Source: Pyrocephalus nanus
Lineage: Eukaryota > Chordata > Aves > Passeriformes > Tyrannidae
NCBI GenBank assembly: GCA_038380795.1
Contig: CM076267.1
Location: forward strand, 10,709,501-10,773,500
Length of the DNA: 64,000 nucleotides
Direction of reading: 5' to 3'
Shown here: positions 33,061-43,123 of the stretch, piece after piece
Layout of the letters: every line of letters starts with the position of its first letter
How positions within the stretch are numbered: position 1 is the stretch's first letter
The notes under the pieces: model-generated
What the model was told of the DNA's origin: nothing
What the model saw: only the letters and a program-made list of their open reading frames with translations
Databases searched by the model: none
Program-made: the position numbers and the translations under genes

Positions 33061-34994
33061 ATCATTCTGAACTAAATATGTTGTACTGTTACTGTTTAAG
33101 GGAAAAAAAGCAGATACTTTATAATTGTGACTTAGAGCTGTATTTTTATTCATTTGTATAGAACGTGAACCTTGCAATTTACAAGATTTTTTTTGCATAT
33201 GTAGCTCTGGAGCTCAGACAAAAGAGTTAGGAAACTTCATACTGTTATGAAAGATCTGCTTTTCACTTTCAGAAGAGGTACTCATAATAACACGTTAACT
33301 GTGTCAGCACTCAAACTTACATCTTCCTGAAGGATCCTCAGTAGAATGTGAGCTCTTTGTTCTCCTGTTGTTATTTGTACTCTGGATGCTGATGGTTTTC
33401 TACAAAAACAAAATCGTTTGAGTATTATAAATACAGTGGAATGCTTAACTAATGCAACAGAATACTTCAGAGTTCATTTACTAAATATAATATGTCTGCT
33501 ACCACGGCAACGTTCTTAGCATTTTTAACACTTCCTGAGAGAGATTTAAAAACTGTGTCTAGATGGCATTAATGCTCGTGAATAACGAGTTATAATCCTC
33601 TAATAGGAACTGAGTAGTAGTTGCAGAGTGAGTGCTATTACTCTGGGCATATGCTTGTCATAAGATTGCACAACTACAGTGATTTTTTTGTTGATTGCAG
33701 CCGGGATGAACTGATGTTGTCATGCCCAGCATCAGCACATGTCCTACGCATGATGGCTGTGACTTAGCACTGCTGTGTAATTCAAAACTCCTCTTTGAAA
33801 TGTTACTCCGTGAGTGGCGGTGCTGAGCTCCCTTTGTGCCTTAGAATAACTTCTGCTGGTTATTTGGGTTTCCTCTTTGCATTTTGAAAACAGTATGTGT
33901 GGAAACAGTTTTAGTTCCCTAAGGTAACTTAAAAACAGCATAAGGATTCTGTGTTTGCAAGCACTTTAATATCACAATAGTACATAAGGCTCATCTCAAA
34001 TAAAGCATTGGCAGTTGTTGACATGAGACTTGAGGAAGAATCTGTGCTGGTGTGCTGAGTATAAAACAAAAAGGTGTGAATATCTGTATGATTCATTGGA
34101 TGTGAACTGAGCTTTTCTACAGTTTGGATTGACTGATTCAAACCACCCAGCTGCTTGGGACTTCAGTATCAAGTAGTTTTTAAATTTTGCTTCCCATCTC
34201 CTAAACAAATACTCTTCCACACTTGTCACAAGACTTCTAAAAGTAGTAAAAGAATTAATAACACTTCTGAAGGCTATCTTTGAAACAGCTGGAATTTCAG
34301 ATGTGGGTGGAAAATTTAAAACTCGTAATACTGTTGATCTCTGATCTCCAGAATAATACTTTACAGATGGGAAAGATCCTAAAGCTCTTTTAATGTCTTC
34401 ACCAATTAATTGGGCATTAATATTGTGAGAGGTGTGTTTTCTCTTTGATGTGCTGACATAGATAATGTGCTAATATTAGGGAAAGAGATGTTCCTGTCGT
34501 TATTATGTCTTAATTTTTCTAGTGGTTTAAGTAGATGCATATTATTTCAATATTCCACTATAAAAGCGTAATTCACAATACTTATAAACACTTCCATGTC
34601 TAGTTATACTTGCACAAACTCAGTGTCACAGCAAACTGCCTCTCTGTAGATGAAATTTATTTCATATGGTTTATACATAAGAATTTGACATGATCTGGTA
34701 ATACATGAGGATGCCATTATTGGGAAATTCTTTGGTGGAAGTTTTTGCAGAGGCTTATTTAACCGAATTGTGAACACTGAATTGCATTTTGTCCTGTCTT
34801 TTTGACTCCTGCTACAGACAGTCTGCACGGTCTTCAGTGAACTGTTATCACTTGCAACAGGTGTACATTAAAACTTTATTTGAACACCTGAACTCACAGA
34901 ATCATATTTACTGTGTAATCTACATTCAGCCTCTTGGATAATACAGTGGGTTAATCTCGCTTTACAGAGTGATAATCTGAAGAATGTATATAGC

Positions 34995-35009
34995 GAGAGA
35001 GAGAGAGAG
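34995..35009 (+). repeat. (GA)n short microsatellite
   Basis: About 7.5 uninterrupted GA units. Confidence 0.9.
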
Positions 35010-36325
35010 GCATTTCAGGTATCTTCTTTAAAATTAGTTGTAAGTTGATGTCAATTTAAAGGTCAGCCCTATGGTTTTTCTTCTAGCATGCCTACAGAAA
35101 ATACCAGTTGTGGAGAGAATATAGGAAGTGGAGAACCTTCCAATCAGCCTAACCCTAAGTTGCTTTTATGAAATCAATTTGCCTTTTAAAGGTTTCTGTG
35201 GGTAAAATACAACCTCTTCACTTACTGGTAAGAAAAAGATACTGAGTGCTGGTCTTCTCTGCTAAATGACAGTCAATAAAGAGATGAAATGGAAGAGCAG
35301 AAGTACTGGAGGATACAGAGCTGAAGCACTGTGTTTCCCAAAGAATATTAAAGCATTGACAAAACAGAAAACTTTCTTCCTTTTTCCTTTTGGTATCCAG
35401 TAGTTGTTGTTGTTGGGGGTGGGGTGTTGTTATTTGGCTTTGGGTTTTTGGATGGATTTATTTGTTTGTTTATTTCTAAGGGAGAACAGCAGCACTTAAT
35501 GGAGATGCTGCAATGTTTTGTCTGGTGCGCTGATGACATGAAGTTCCTTTTATTCTTCTCCAGGTGTTTATTACAAGGTTATGGGGAACTGGATGCACTG
35601 GCGTAGGTGATTTGTATTAGTCTTCTGTTCCTGTGTATAAACTACTGGGAAAGTTGCTGGTTTTAGAGTATTAAATATGTTTCCTTACCCAGCTTTTTGG
35701 TGCAATTTAAATTAAGTAAACAGAGCACTCTGTTAGCAAACTGGAACAGTGGAAAAAGGTTTCTTGTATTATCAGCAAGAAAATGGATGTGAAATTGAGT
35801 CAGACATTGCTGGTTGGTTTACTTAGTAAGACTGGAAATTAACAGTTGATATTTTTGTTAGAGCCCTACCAGAAGTAAACTGTACAATCTGAAAATACTG
35901 AATTATTCTTCGAAAAGTATTGTCAGAGAATGTGTAGAAACCTGCTCTAGGTTTACAGGTGCATTCAGAAAGGGGCAGATGTAAACACTCGTGGACTATG
36001 GTGCTCCAGGTTCCTGGTGATGCATAATTACACTTCAGGCCTAACCTTGACAGATTTTGAAGAAATAAACTGCTGATAGAAAGATGTAAAACTACTACAG
36101 ACCACTGTTATAAAAAATCATATGATATAGTTATTCTTAGTTACATGTTTTAAAGTGATACTTGTTTGCAGAATAAGCTATGGTTGGAGTCCTATGATAT
36201 GAATTCTTTGGAATGAATCTGGTTTACAATGTATTGTTACCTCTCCATTGTAACTGTGTGACTCAGAATAACTTTTCAATAAAAAAATGTCTGGTTTTGT
36301 ATATTTTTATTCAAGCTTGCCTTTC

Positions 36326-36523
36326 TCATGAAAACTGAGTAGGCAGGTTGTTTTCTGGCTGATTTACCTGTTCTTGACCAGGACTATAGTCACTAAAAAT
36401 ACTAGCAAAATTTGAAAGAAGGGTAGAGGTGTCAGAGAAATTCCCCCAACTTGTGTCTGTGTTTAGCTCCAGATGATCTACAGCAGGTGCTAATCTCATG
36501 TCAGAGTAAGTGAGGGGGGTGGG
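36326..36523 (-). CDS. Candidate terminal exon of an unrecognised minus-strand gene
   Basis: Not recognised. On the minus strand a pyrimidine-rich acceptor (CATCTTACTTTCTCAG) ends at 36524. An open frame of 65 codons follows, starting PTPLTYSDMRLAPAVDHLEL and ending QPENNLPTQFS, with a TGA at 36326-36328 and AATAAA on the same strand at 36311-36306, only 15 nt after the stop. The composition is mixed (Ser, Asp, Asn, Thr, Leu), not low-complexity. The frame is also open upstream of the acceptor to an ATG at 36616, so a single-exon ORF of 96 codons is an alternative. I found no convincing partner exon on the minus strand. It may be chance, an old retrocopy or a real small gene convergent with HACD2. 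Confidence 0.25.
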   Translation of the reverse strand, partial: PTPLTYSDMRLAPAVDHLELNTDTSWGNFSDTSTLLSNFASIFSDYSPGQEQVNQPENNLPTQFS

Positions 36524-39500
36524 CTGAGAAAGTAAGATGAAAACGTTTGAGTCTAAATTTTGGTAGTCTTGTGCACAGTATAACACTGTTCCATGCACTC
36601 TCTTGAGTTCCTTCATTAGTACAGGATCAGTCTGGGTTTTTTCACAGCAAATTTGATGGATGAAACCACCTGACTCTGGGCCCTGTTTTCAGGTGTACTG
36701 ACTCTGGGTGTCAGGGTAGTGGAAGTTGATGAGTTGCTGGTGTACTCAGTGCTACAATTACAAGTTCTGTTATGCACTTCAGGGATGTGTGACCTTAACT
36801 ATTGGTGTCCCTTAACTATTTATGCTTGTACTGCAGATAAATACAGTACCTTTGTAAGTGGAACTTAAGACTGAGCCCGACTACAGCTTGTGTAAAGGTA
36901 TTTGATAAATAGCTTAAAACTGCAGCTTACGTGCCAAAAACATAAATGTTCTGCTCCAAGCTTCATGCAGGCTCCTGGAGCCTACTTGGTACAAACATTC
37001 CTGTCCTGTCCTTTGCTGTTATCCACAGGTGAGCTAGCAGGGCTGAATGCTGAGTAGGTACATGTGTACTACAGGTAAAAAATGAACTGCTTGTGTTCAC
37101 ATTCTCTGTTGAGAACTGGAATCCTTGGCTGTTTTTTTTCTTATTGTCAGAATTCTGTGAAGTCCCTGTGAATGACCACATGAATTATTTGTGTTATGGT
37201 GAATTTCATGATGCAATCCTCCTGTATTGGAAATATGCACACGCATGTTACAGATCTGCATCCCAGCTTTGCCTGTACTACACAGCATGGACATGCAGAT
37301 ATATTTTATTATTGTTTGGGATGAAATATTGTGGGTGCTGCTGCGAAAAAGCTGACAAACCTGATTCAGTAAGCACCTTGTCTTGCTAGGCTTCTGTGTA
37401 CCTACTCCTAAAAACCCCCCAAAATTCAGCTGTGACTCAGGTTGTTTTGGGTTGGGCTTTTTGTTGATTTTTTAAGTCACTGTGGTTTTGTGTTTTCAGT
37501 TTTCTCATTTTTGGTTCTATTCCTTGTGAATCATCCAGATTATTGGGAGGGGGGTGGTGTGAGAGAACTTGTAATAGCAGCTTGTTCAGTTTCAGCATTT
37601 CCTGCCTCCGAGTTGTGATTGTCTCTGGGTTTCAGAGCACTGCTTTGGACTGTGCAAAGATTGTCAATGAAAGGGCCAAGAACCTGTTTTATAACAGTGT
37701 CACTAATTTAGGGAGCATAGATATTTTAAAAATCTGGATTTAATACTTCCATAAATCTTGTAGTGCATGAAGGCCATGAGGAGTGAAATGTGACATGGGT
37801 ATTCTGAGGTCACTGGATGTTATTCCTCATTTTAAGTAAATAATGGAAAGAAAGAATGCTAATGTTTGTCTACTGCACCTGCTGTAATAATAATAAAGAA
37901 AAAATGTTTTGATACAAATTTAGGAGGCTACATGTGAAATCAGAATCTATGTGAACTGATTGTGTGTTGAAGAAGTTCAGATCTGCTTCACGTAGCTCTC
38001 TGTTGTTTCCCTCAGGGCTTCCTGAAAGTTCTTGTGGAGTTGATATCATTCTAGTGATTTTGTTCTGGCATTCTCTAAATCTTCCATGTGCCTACCTACA
38101 TTTAGGTATTTAAGCGAGAGAAACACTTTTTGAAAAAGAAGCAGGGTTCAGTTTTAATCTGTAATTTGATCAAGACATGATTGAAGGTACTGAATGGAAT
38201 TTTGTCCAACTGCCCCTCCCTCACTGCCCCCCATCCTCCCTCCTCTGCCCCAGAAAAAAAAGCTTTTATGATAGGGCAAGTAGAATTTGGGAAGGCTAGG
38301 CTGGACTGGAAGGTGGAACATTAGCCTTTCTGGGGAAGGAATAGTAAGTTTCTCTGTTTTAGTACTACACAGTCTTGTGATATTTGTTGATCTCCTATGA
38401 ACAAAGCAAATAAATATTCTCATTTTACAGATTAGAATACAAAGAACACTTGTATTGATTAAAGTCATCATTGTAAATAGCCATGTTGGGACTGAGATAA
38501 AGAAGTTCCTCATGACTCCTTTTACAGTCATTCTTCAGAAAATAGCTGAACTAAGTTGTGAAGGGAAAAGGTTACTTGGATCCATGTATAAATTATTAAC
38601 AAAAAATAATTGCCTAAAGGTTCTTGTAATAAATGTTAGGCATTTTTCAGTGAGTTTACAGCCACTCAGGATATGCTGTGGTTTTGTCATACCTTACTGC
38701 CATTTATAATCAGGTTCCTGAATTAGAAACAAGAGCCAGAGCTTGAAGAAACTGCATGTTAGAAAGAAAGGTATAGGTAAGATGTCCATAATCTGTATCC
38801 TTAGTATTCTTCAATATTCTACTCATTATCCTTTTTCTTCTACCATATAAGATCCAGTAACATGATTACCTAGAAGTAGGCATTAGATTTAAGATTTTTA
38901 GTATCCGTGTGGAATCTTACATATTCGATTTCATAGCCCCATATATGTCCTCATTGTGTGAAGAACCTGATTAGTTGGCACTACTCTTCTAATACAGCAT
39001 CCTGGCTGTTTTCACAAGTTACAGATTGCTTGCAGAATCTCTTCCAAATGCACCTTTTTTTAAACTTGACCACTGATATTTACCTGTTTTTAAAGTTACA
39101 AACTTTCAGTTTCCCCTGTAGCAAGGACACAACTTTTTTCCCTTTTGGCTGATGAATTTTTTTTAAAAATCCTAATTTTAATGTCTTCAGCTTCAGCATC
39201 AATTGTTGTAACAGAAAAAAGCAAAACTATTCATAGGTCAAACAGAATGACATAGTGAAAAGAAACATGGATGACACTCTAGAATTGAAACTACTCTTCT
39301 CTGGTACCTGTATATGTAAACTTTCTGGAGGAGGAGCTATAGCTTACTATACCCTGGAGTCCCACCTAAGATTCAGGCTTCCAGAGGCTATCAGGGTGCA
39401 AAACCTAAGACCTGACTTAGTCTCAATGGTGAAACATGAGAACCTTAAAATGACTTGGCCTGTTACTGAGCAATGCTTTATTGATACCCAGAACTAAATG

Positions 39501-40949
39501 TAGGAAGATGTTGATGTTGAATGCGCTTGGTTCTTACACATGCCTTCATAGTATTTTTCTGTCAAGCAGAATTAATTTTAGACATCAAGTTGTTGTGCAT
39601 CATCTTTCTCTCTTTACTTGTTTTTATGGTTGTACTTTTTTGTGAAAATGTGAGGTCTTTTACCTCTGGCTTTGAGAGAAGAACTCCAAAATGGGAGTTC
39701 GTGTACAGAACAAAAAGACCTGTCATAATTTACGACTCACTGAAGAATCATTTCACTGTCTTTGTCCCTAGAGTTCATGCATTGTGCAGCCAGAGTAACC
39801 GACCACACAACTCTTGGGTTTTGTTCTACTCAAGTAGAGGAAAAGTAGTGTATGGATACTGACAGTGTTGTATAATATCCCAATAAAAGATAAATGCCAT
39901 CTGAAAGACAGTGGTATTTATATATAGAAATGTCTCTTTGTAGAAAGCAAACTGTGAATGCAGTTGATCAGCTGCAGTATGTAGCATCTGGCAAGAAAAT
40001 GCCACATAAGTGAGCATCATGGTATAATAGTTGTGTGCATTTTTTTAACGAAAATCTTTACTCACTCCTGGTGAGTGAAAGATGCTCTGTGGAAGCAGCT
40101 GCTGAAAATTCAGCATATGGTTTTGCAAATGCCCAAAGGCCTGAGTTGCTGTAGTTTGTGGAGCTACTTGCACGTGTAAAGGACACGTGAAGGGCTTGTG
40201 TTTGGAACGTTATCTGGTTTTTTTCCCCAACTGTAACCACCAATACTACCTCTCTACAAACGTTGCTTATCTCTGTCACTTGATAACCACAGCTCCAGCA
40301 CTACTACTGCTAAGGACTACTTGTGAGCAGGGATTTTCAGTGTTTGAACAAACATCTAGACAATTACCAGTTTCAGCTACTTAATCTAAGCAGTTATCTG
40401 ATTTGACAGTTTGCTTTTAATAAAACGTGATGCAGAACATCAAGCAATAATACTATTCTTAGTACACATGATGCTTACCTTCAAAACACTGTAAATCATT
40501 AATTAGATCGCTCGCATCTACAGAAAGAGTGATTCACATGAAAGGACACTGTCTGGAGGAGTCTGGGGTTTGAAACCTGTTGGGAAGTGCCGTGGTGCCC
40601 TCACCATGCCCCCCTCCTAGGTTGGGGGATATGCCCTCCAGTGAATCGGTGTCACAGCGCTGCCGGCCGGACGTGCGGGCTGCAGTTCAGGTGGCTGAAA
40701 AAACAAGGCAAATCTAAAAGCCCGCGTATGTATTTCAGCCTCAGTCGCTGTGTTAAGGGAGGTCCAGTGACAGGTGCTGAGGTGGAGGAAGGTTTCTCTG
40801 CGGCTTCGTTTTGTTCACCGGTTTGGCCACCGGTGCTTGATGTTGCCGCGTCTGTCAACCCGCGCAGGAGGCAGCTTTCCCCACACGACAGCCCGGAGGC
40901 AGAACACGGAGACAAGCCCTGTGCGCCTCCCGAGGCGGGGCCGGTCCCG

Positions 40950-41044
40950 GTCCCTGGGGACAGATCCCATCCCTGGGGACGGATCCCATCCCTGGGGACA
41001 GATCCCATTCCTGGGGATGAATCCCATCCCTGGGGACGGACCCC
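40950..41044 (+). repeat. 19-bp minisatellite, five copies
   Basis: Five tandem units of the type ATCCCTGGGGACGGATCCC, with small differences (A/G at one place, a changed ATTCCTGGGGATGAATCCC unit and a first unit beginning GTCCC). They lie directly upstream of the ADCY5 promoter CCAAT cluster. Because 19 is not a multiple of 3, each reading frame of the array cycles through different peptides, which explains repetitive open frames there. Confidence 0.93.
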
Positions 41045-41125
41045 GCGGGATCCCCTCAGGGAGCGCCCCGGACCGGGGGGGGGGGGCCGAAGGGGTTAAG
41101 GGCGCTCCGCCCCCCGGGCGCGCGC

Positions 41126-41185
41126 ATTGGCGGGGCGGCGGCGGCGGCGGCCAATGGCTGCGCGCGGCGGCGGGGCCGCGCCAAT
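41126..41185 (+). promoter_or_regulatory. ADCY5: ADCY5 proximal promoter: three CCAAT boxes
   Basis: An inverted ATTGG at 41126-41130 and direct CCAAT at 41151-41155 and 41181-41185, spaced 25 and 30 bp apart and embedded in GGGGCGG-type GC boxes. This is a classical NF-Y/Sp1 arrangement. Transcription probably starts a few tens of bases downstream, near 41210-41290. Confidence 0.65.
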
Positions 41186-41215
41186 GGGGGCGGTGCGGCG
41201 GGCGCGCGGCTGAAT

Positions 41216-42121
41216 GGGGAGCACAAAGCGGGGCCGGGACGCGCCGCCGCCGTGCCCGGCAGAGCCCCGCACCGACACCGCTCCGCTGGCAGCGCGGGGA
41301 GGCGGCGCCGGGACCCCGCCTCGCTTTTGCCGGTTTTTTTTGCTTTTTAATTATTTTTTTTTCCTTGCTCTTACCCTTCAGGTCTGCCGGTTTCTCCCCC
41401 TTTTCCCCACCCGTGCCTGTGGAAGAGGCGCTGCGGCCGCCCGAAGGCACCGCGGCGTAGCGGCAGCGGCGGCCGTGTGCATGAGCAGCGCGTTTGCCGC
41501 CGGCCGTGCCTTGCCGCCGGGGCTCCGCCGCTGGGAGGCGAGGCGAGGCAGGAGCGCCGCCGCAGCCCGGCCCGCCCCGGGCATTCCCCCCGCCGAGCCC
41601 CTCGGGCAGGGGATGCTCCCGCTGCCGCCGGCTGCAGCATCCCTGCGAGCCTGAGCCTCCGCCCGCTCCCCGCCGACCGGCCCGCGGCGAAGCGCCCGCC
41701 TTGCGCGCGGCCCCGAGCGGCGGGGGCCGGGCGGGCGCGGTGCGGGTGCGCTGCGATGCGGGTCCCCCGCGGCGCCCCGAGCCCCTGCGGCCGCCGCCGC
41801 GCGGCTGAGGGCGAGCGGCCGTGAGCCGGGGGCGTCCCGGGCCCCGCGGGGCCAAGCGCGCTCGGCGGTGTCGAAGCGCCGGGGCCGGCGATGGCGCTGC
41901 CCTGAGCGTCCCGCCGGGGACACCCCGGCTCCGGGGACGCCCGGCTGCTCCGGAGACTTTGGGGGCGTTTGCGGCTTTTGCCTTTTTTTTTTTTTTTTTT
42001 TCCCACCCCCTAACTTTTTTTCCCTGCCCGCTGCCTTTTGTTTTGTGGTGTTTTTTTTTTTTCTCGTCCCCTGCGCGTGCCTGGCGGTTGTCCCCTCGCC
42101 CGCGGCCCCGTCCCTCAGGGC
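41216..42121 (+). other. ADCY5: ADCY5 5' leader (inferred) with upstream ORFs
   Basis: About 0.9 kb of GC-rich sequence between the CCAAT cluster and the coding ATG. Upstream ATGs open frames at 41214-41654 (146 codons, with an internal in-frame ATG at 41481), 41756-41824 (22 codons) and 41891-41905 (MALP). T-runs occur at 41334-41362, 41983-42001 (19 T) and 42051-42062 (12 T). Part of this could be an intron, because the sequence just before the ATG resembles a splice acceptor. Confidence 0.5.
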
Positions 42122-43123
42122 ATGTCCCGGTCCAACAGCGTGAGCCCCCCGGGCTTCGGCGGTCCCGCGCCCTGGGCAGGCACCGAGCAGCACCGCTCGG
42201 CCTGGGGCGAGGCGGAGGCCCGAGCCAATGGCTACTCCTACCCGCCGCCTCCCAACAGGTCCTCGGGCAAGAAGGCCTCCCGCATGTCGAGCAGGTGGAG
42301 GAGCGAGGAAGACTACGAGCCCCGTAGCCGCGGGGAGAGCGGCTGCAGGATGATGAGCTTTAGGTCCAAATCTGCCTGGCAGGAGCACGGTGACGACAGC
42401 CGACGTCACCGGTCCCGCCACCCGCCCGGCAGTGATTCCCCCGCTGCCCCCAACAATGCCAGCCCCCGACAGCTGGGGGAGCAAGGGGAGGTGCGGCCCC
42501 GCTCGGTGGAGCTGGGGCTGGAGGAGAAACGCATCAAGGCCAAGATTGAGGAGCTGGAGGAAGAGGACGGGGACGAGGGGGACTCCGAGGCGGCCTTCTC
42601 CATGGGCAGTTGTTGCAATAGCCTGCTGCAAATCTTCAGGTCCAAGAAGTTCCAGTCTGAGAAACTGGAACGCCTCTACCAGCGCTACTTCTTTCGGCTT
42701 AACCAGAGCAGCCTCACCATGCTCATGGCCGTGCTGGTGTTGGTCTGTGTGGTCATGCTGATCTTCCATGCGGCGCACGGCCACTATGAGGTATCCTACG
42801 TCGTGGTGCTCTCCCTGGCCATCCTGCTGATGGTGGTGCTGTGCATGGTGTGCAACCGCAACGACTTCCACCAGGACCACATGTGGTTGGCATGCTACTC
42901 TGTCATCCTGGTGATCCTGGCCGTGCAAGTCGTAGGGGTTCTGCTGGTGTGGCCCAGGAGCGCCTCAGAGGGCATCTGGTGGACCGTCTTCTTTATCTAC
43001 AGCATCTACACACTGCTGCCCGTGCGGATGAGGGCCGCGGTCATCAGCGGGGTAGTGCTCTCCGCCATCCACCTGGCCGTCTCCCTCAAGATCAACGCAG
43101 AGGATAAGTTCCTCCTGAAGCAG
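42122..43123 (+). CDS. ADCY5: Adenylyl cyclase type 5 (ADCY5), coding exon 1
   Basis: Membrane adenylyl cyclase that makes cAMP from ATP; stimulated by Gs, inhibited by Gi and Ca2+, strong in striatum and heart. The exon gives 334 residues from [20 protein letters not shown] to FLLKQ and ends at a phase-0 donor GTAGGC. The N-terminal cytosolic region keeps [29 protein letters not shown] and [12 protein letters not shown]. An acidic helix follows at about 143-156, then [20 protein letters not shown], and membrane spans 1-5 at about 198-217, 225-244, 255-276, 284-300 and 303-322. The sixth span and both catalytic domains lie on later exons outside the window. ADCY6 is the nearest paralogue, but the start MSxSxSVSPPG and the HACD2 neighbour indicate ADCY5. 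The start is the first in-frame ATG (G at -3). The N-terminal region is shorter than in mammals. Confidence 0.96.

Larger units (their letters stand above)
29141..33085 (+). other. HACD2: HACD2 3' UTR (probable extent)
   Basis: AT-rich sequence after the stop, with AATAAA at 29266-29271, 31647-31652, 31916-31921, 32786-32791 and 33055-33060. The last is followed by T/G-rich sequence and is the best candidate end, giving a 3' UTR of about 3.9 kb with shorter alternatives. A CR1 copy lies inside at 31050-31338. Another AATAAA at 36278-36283 could serve a still longer form. Confidence 0.5.
33086..40900. other. HACD2-ADCY5 intergenic region
   Basis: AT-rich sequence without a recognised gene. 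It holds a (GA)n run at 34995-35009, a plus-strand AATAAA at 36278-36283 and the minus-strand exon-like ORF at 36326-36523. CpG density begins to rise after 40640. Other open frames (36963-37181, 38154-38531, 39255-39862, 40058-40279) have no recognisable protein content. Confidence 0.65.
40920..42600 (+). promoter_or_regulatory. ADCY5: ADCY5 CpG island
   Basis: Very GC- and CpG-rich block covering the promoter, leader and the first part of coding exon 1. It includes an 11-base G run at about 41080-41090. There are no TATA-like elements at the expected place. Its length and density are typical of a developmentally regulated brain and heart gene. Confidence 0.8.

Noticed and set aside
38154..38531. 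125-codon minus-strand ORF in the HACD2-ADCY5 interval
   Set aside because: No recognisable protein; contains a Gly-rich stretch from a C-run and no clear exon boundaries or start context.
39255..39862. Two consecutive plus-strand ORFs of 80 and 113 codons
   Set aside because: No family recognised, no convincing splice sites or poly(A) signal tied to them; AT-rich intergenic composition. Not excluded as a remnant, but unsupported.
40587..41855. Open frames upstream of ADCY5 (170, 228 and 346 codons)
   Set aside because: Products of the 19-bp minisatellite and the CpG island. There are repeated GDGSHPWG-like or PRDGI-like peptides in different frames and no recognisable domain.
41378..42928. 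516-codon open frame on the minus strand over ADCY5 leader and exon 1
   Set aside because: It is antisense to a confidently identified coding exon and to GC-rich leader. The peptide is His/Gln-, Gly-, Arg- and Pro-rich with a poly-Lys run from T-runs. Lack of stops is explained by GC content.
42122..43123. Assignment to ADCY6 instead of ADCY5
   Set aside because: The membrane region is similar in both, but the N-terminal start, the conserved islands before span 1 and the HACD2/MYLK neighbours fit ADCY5.
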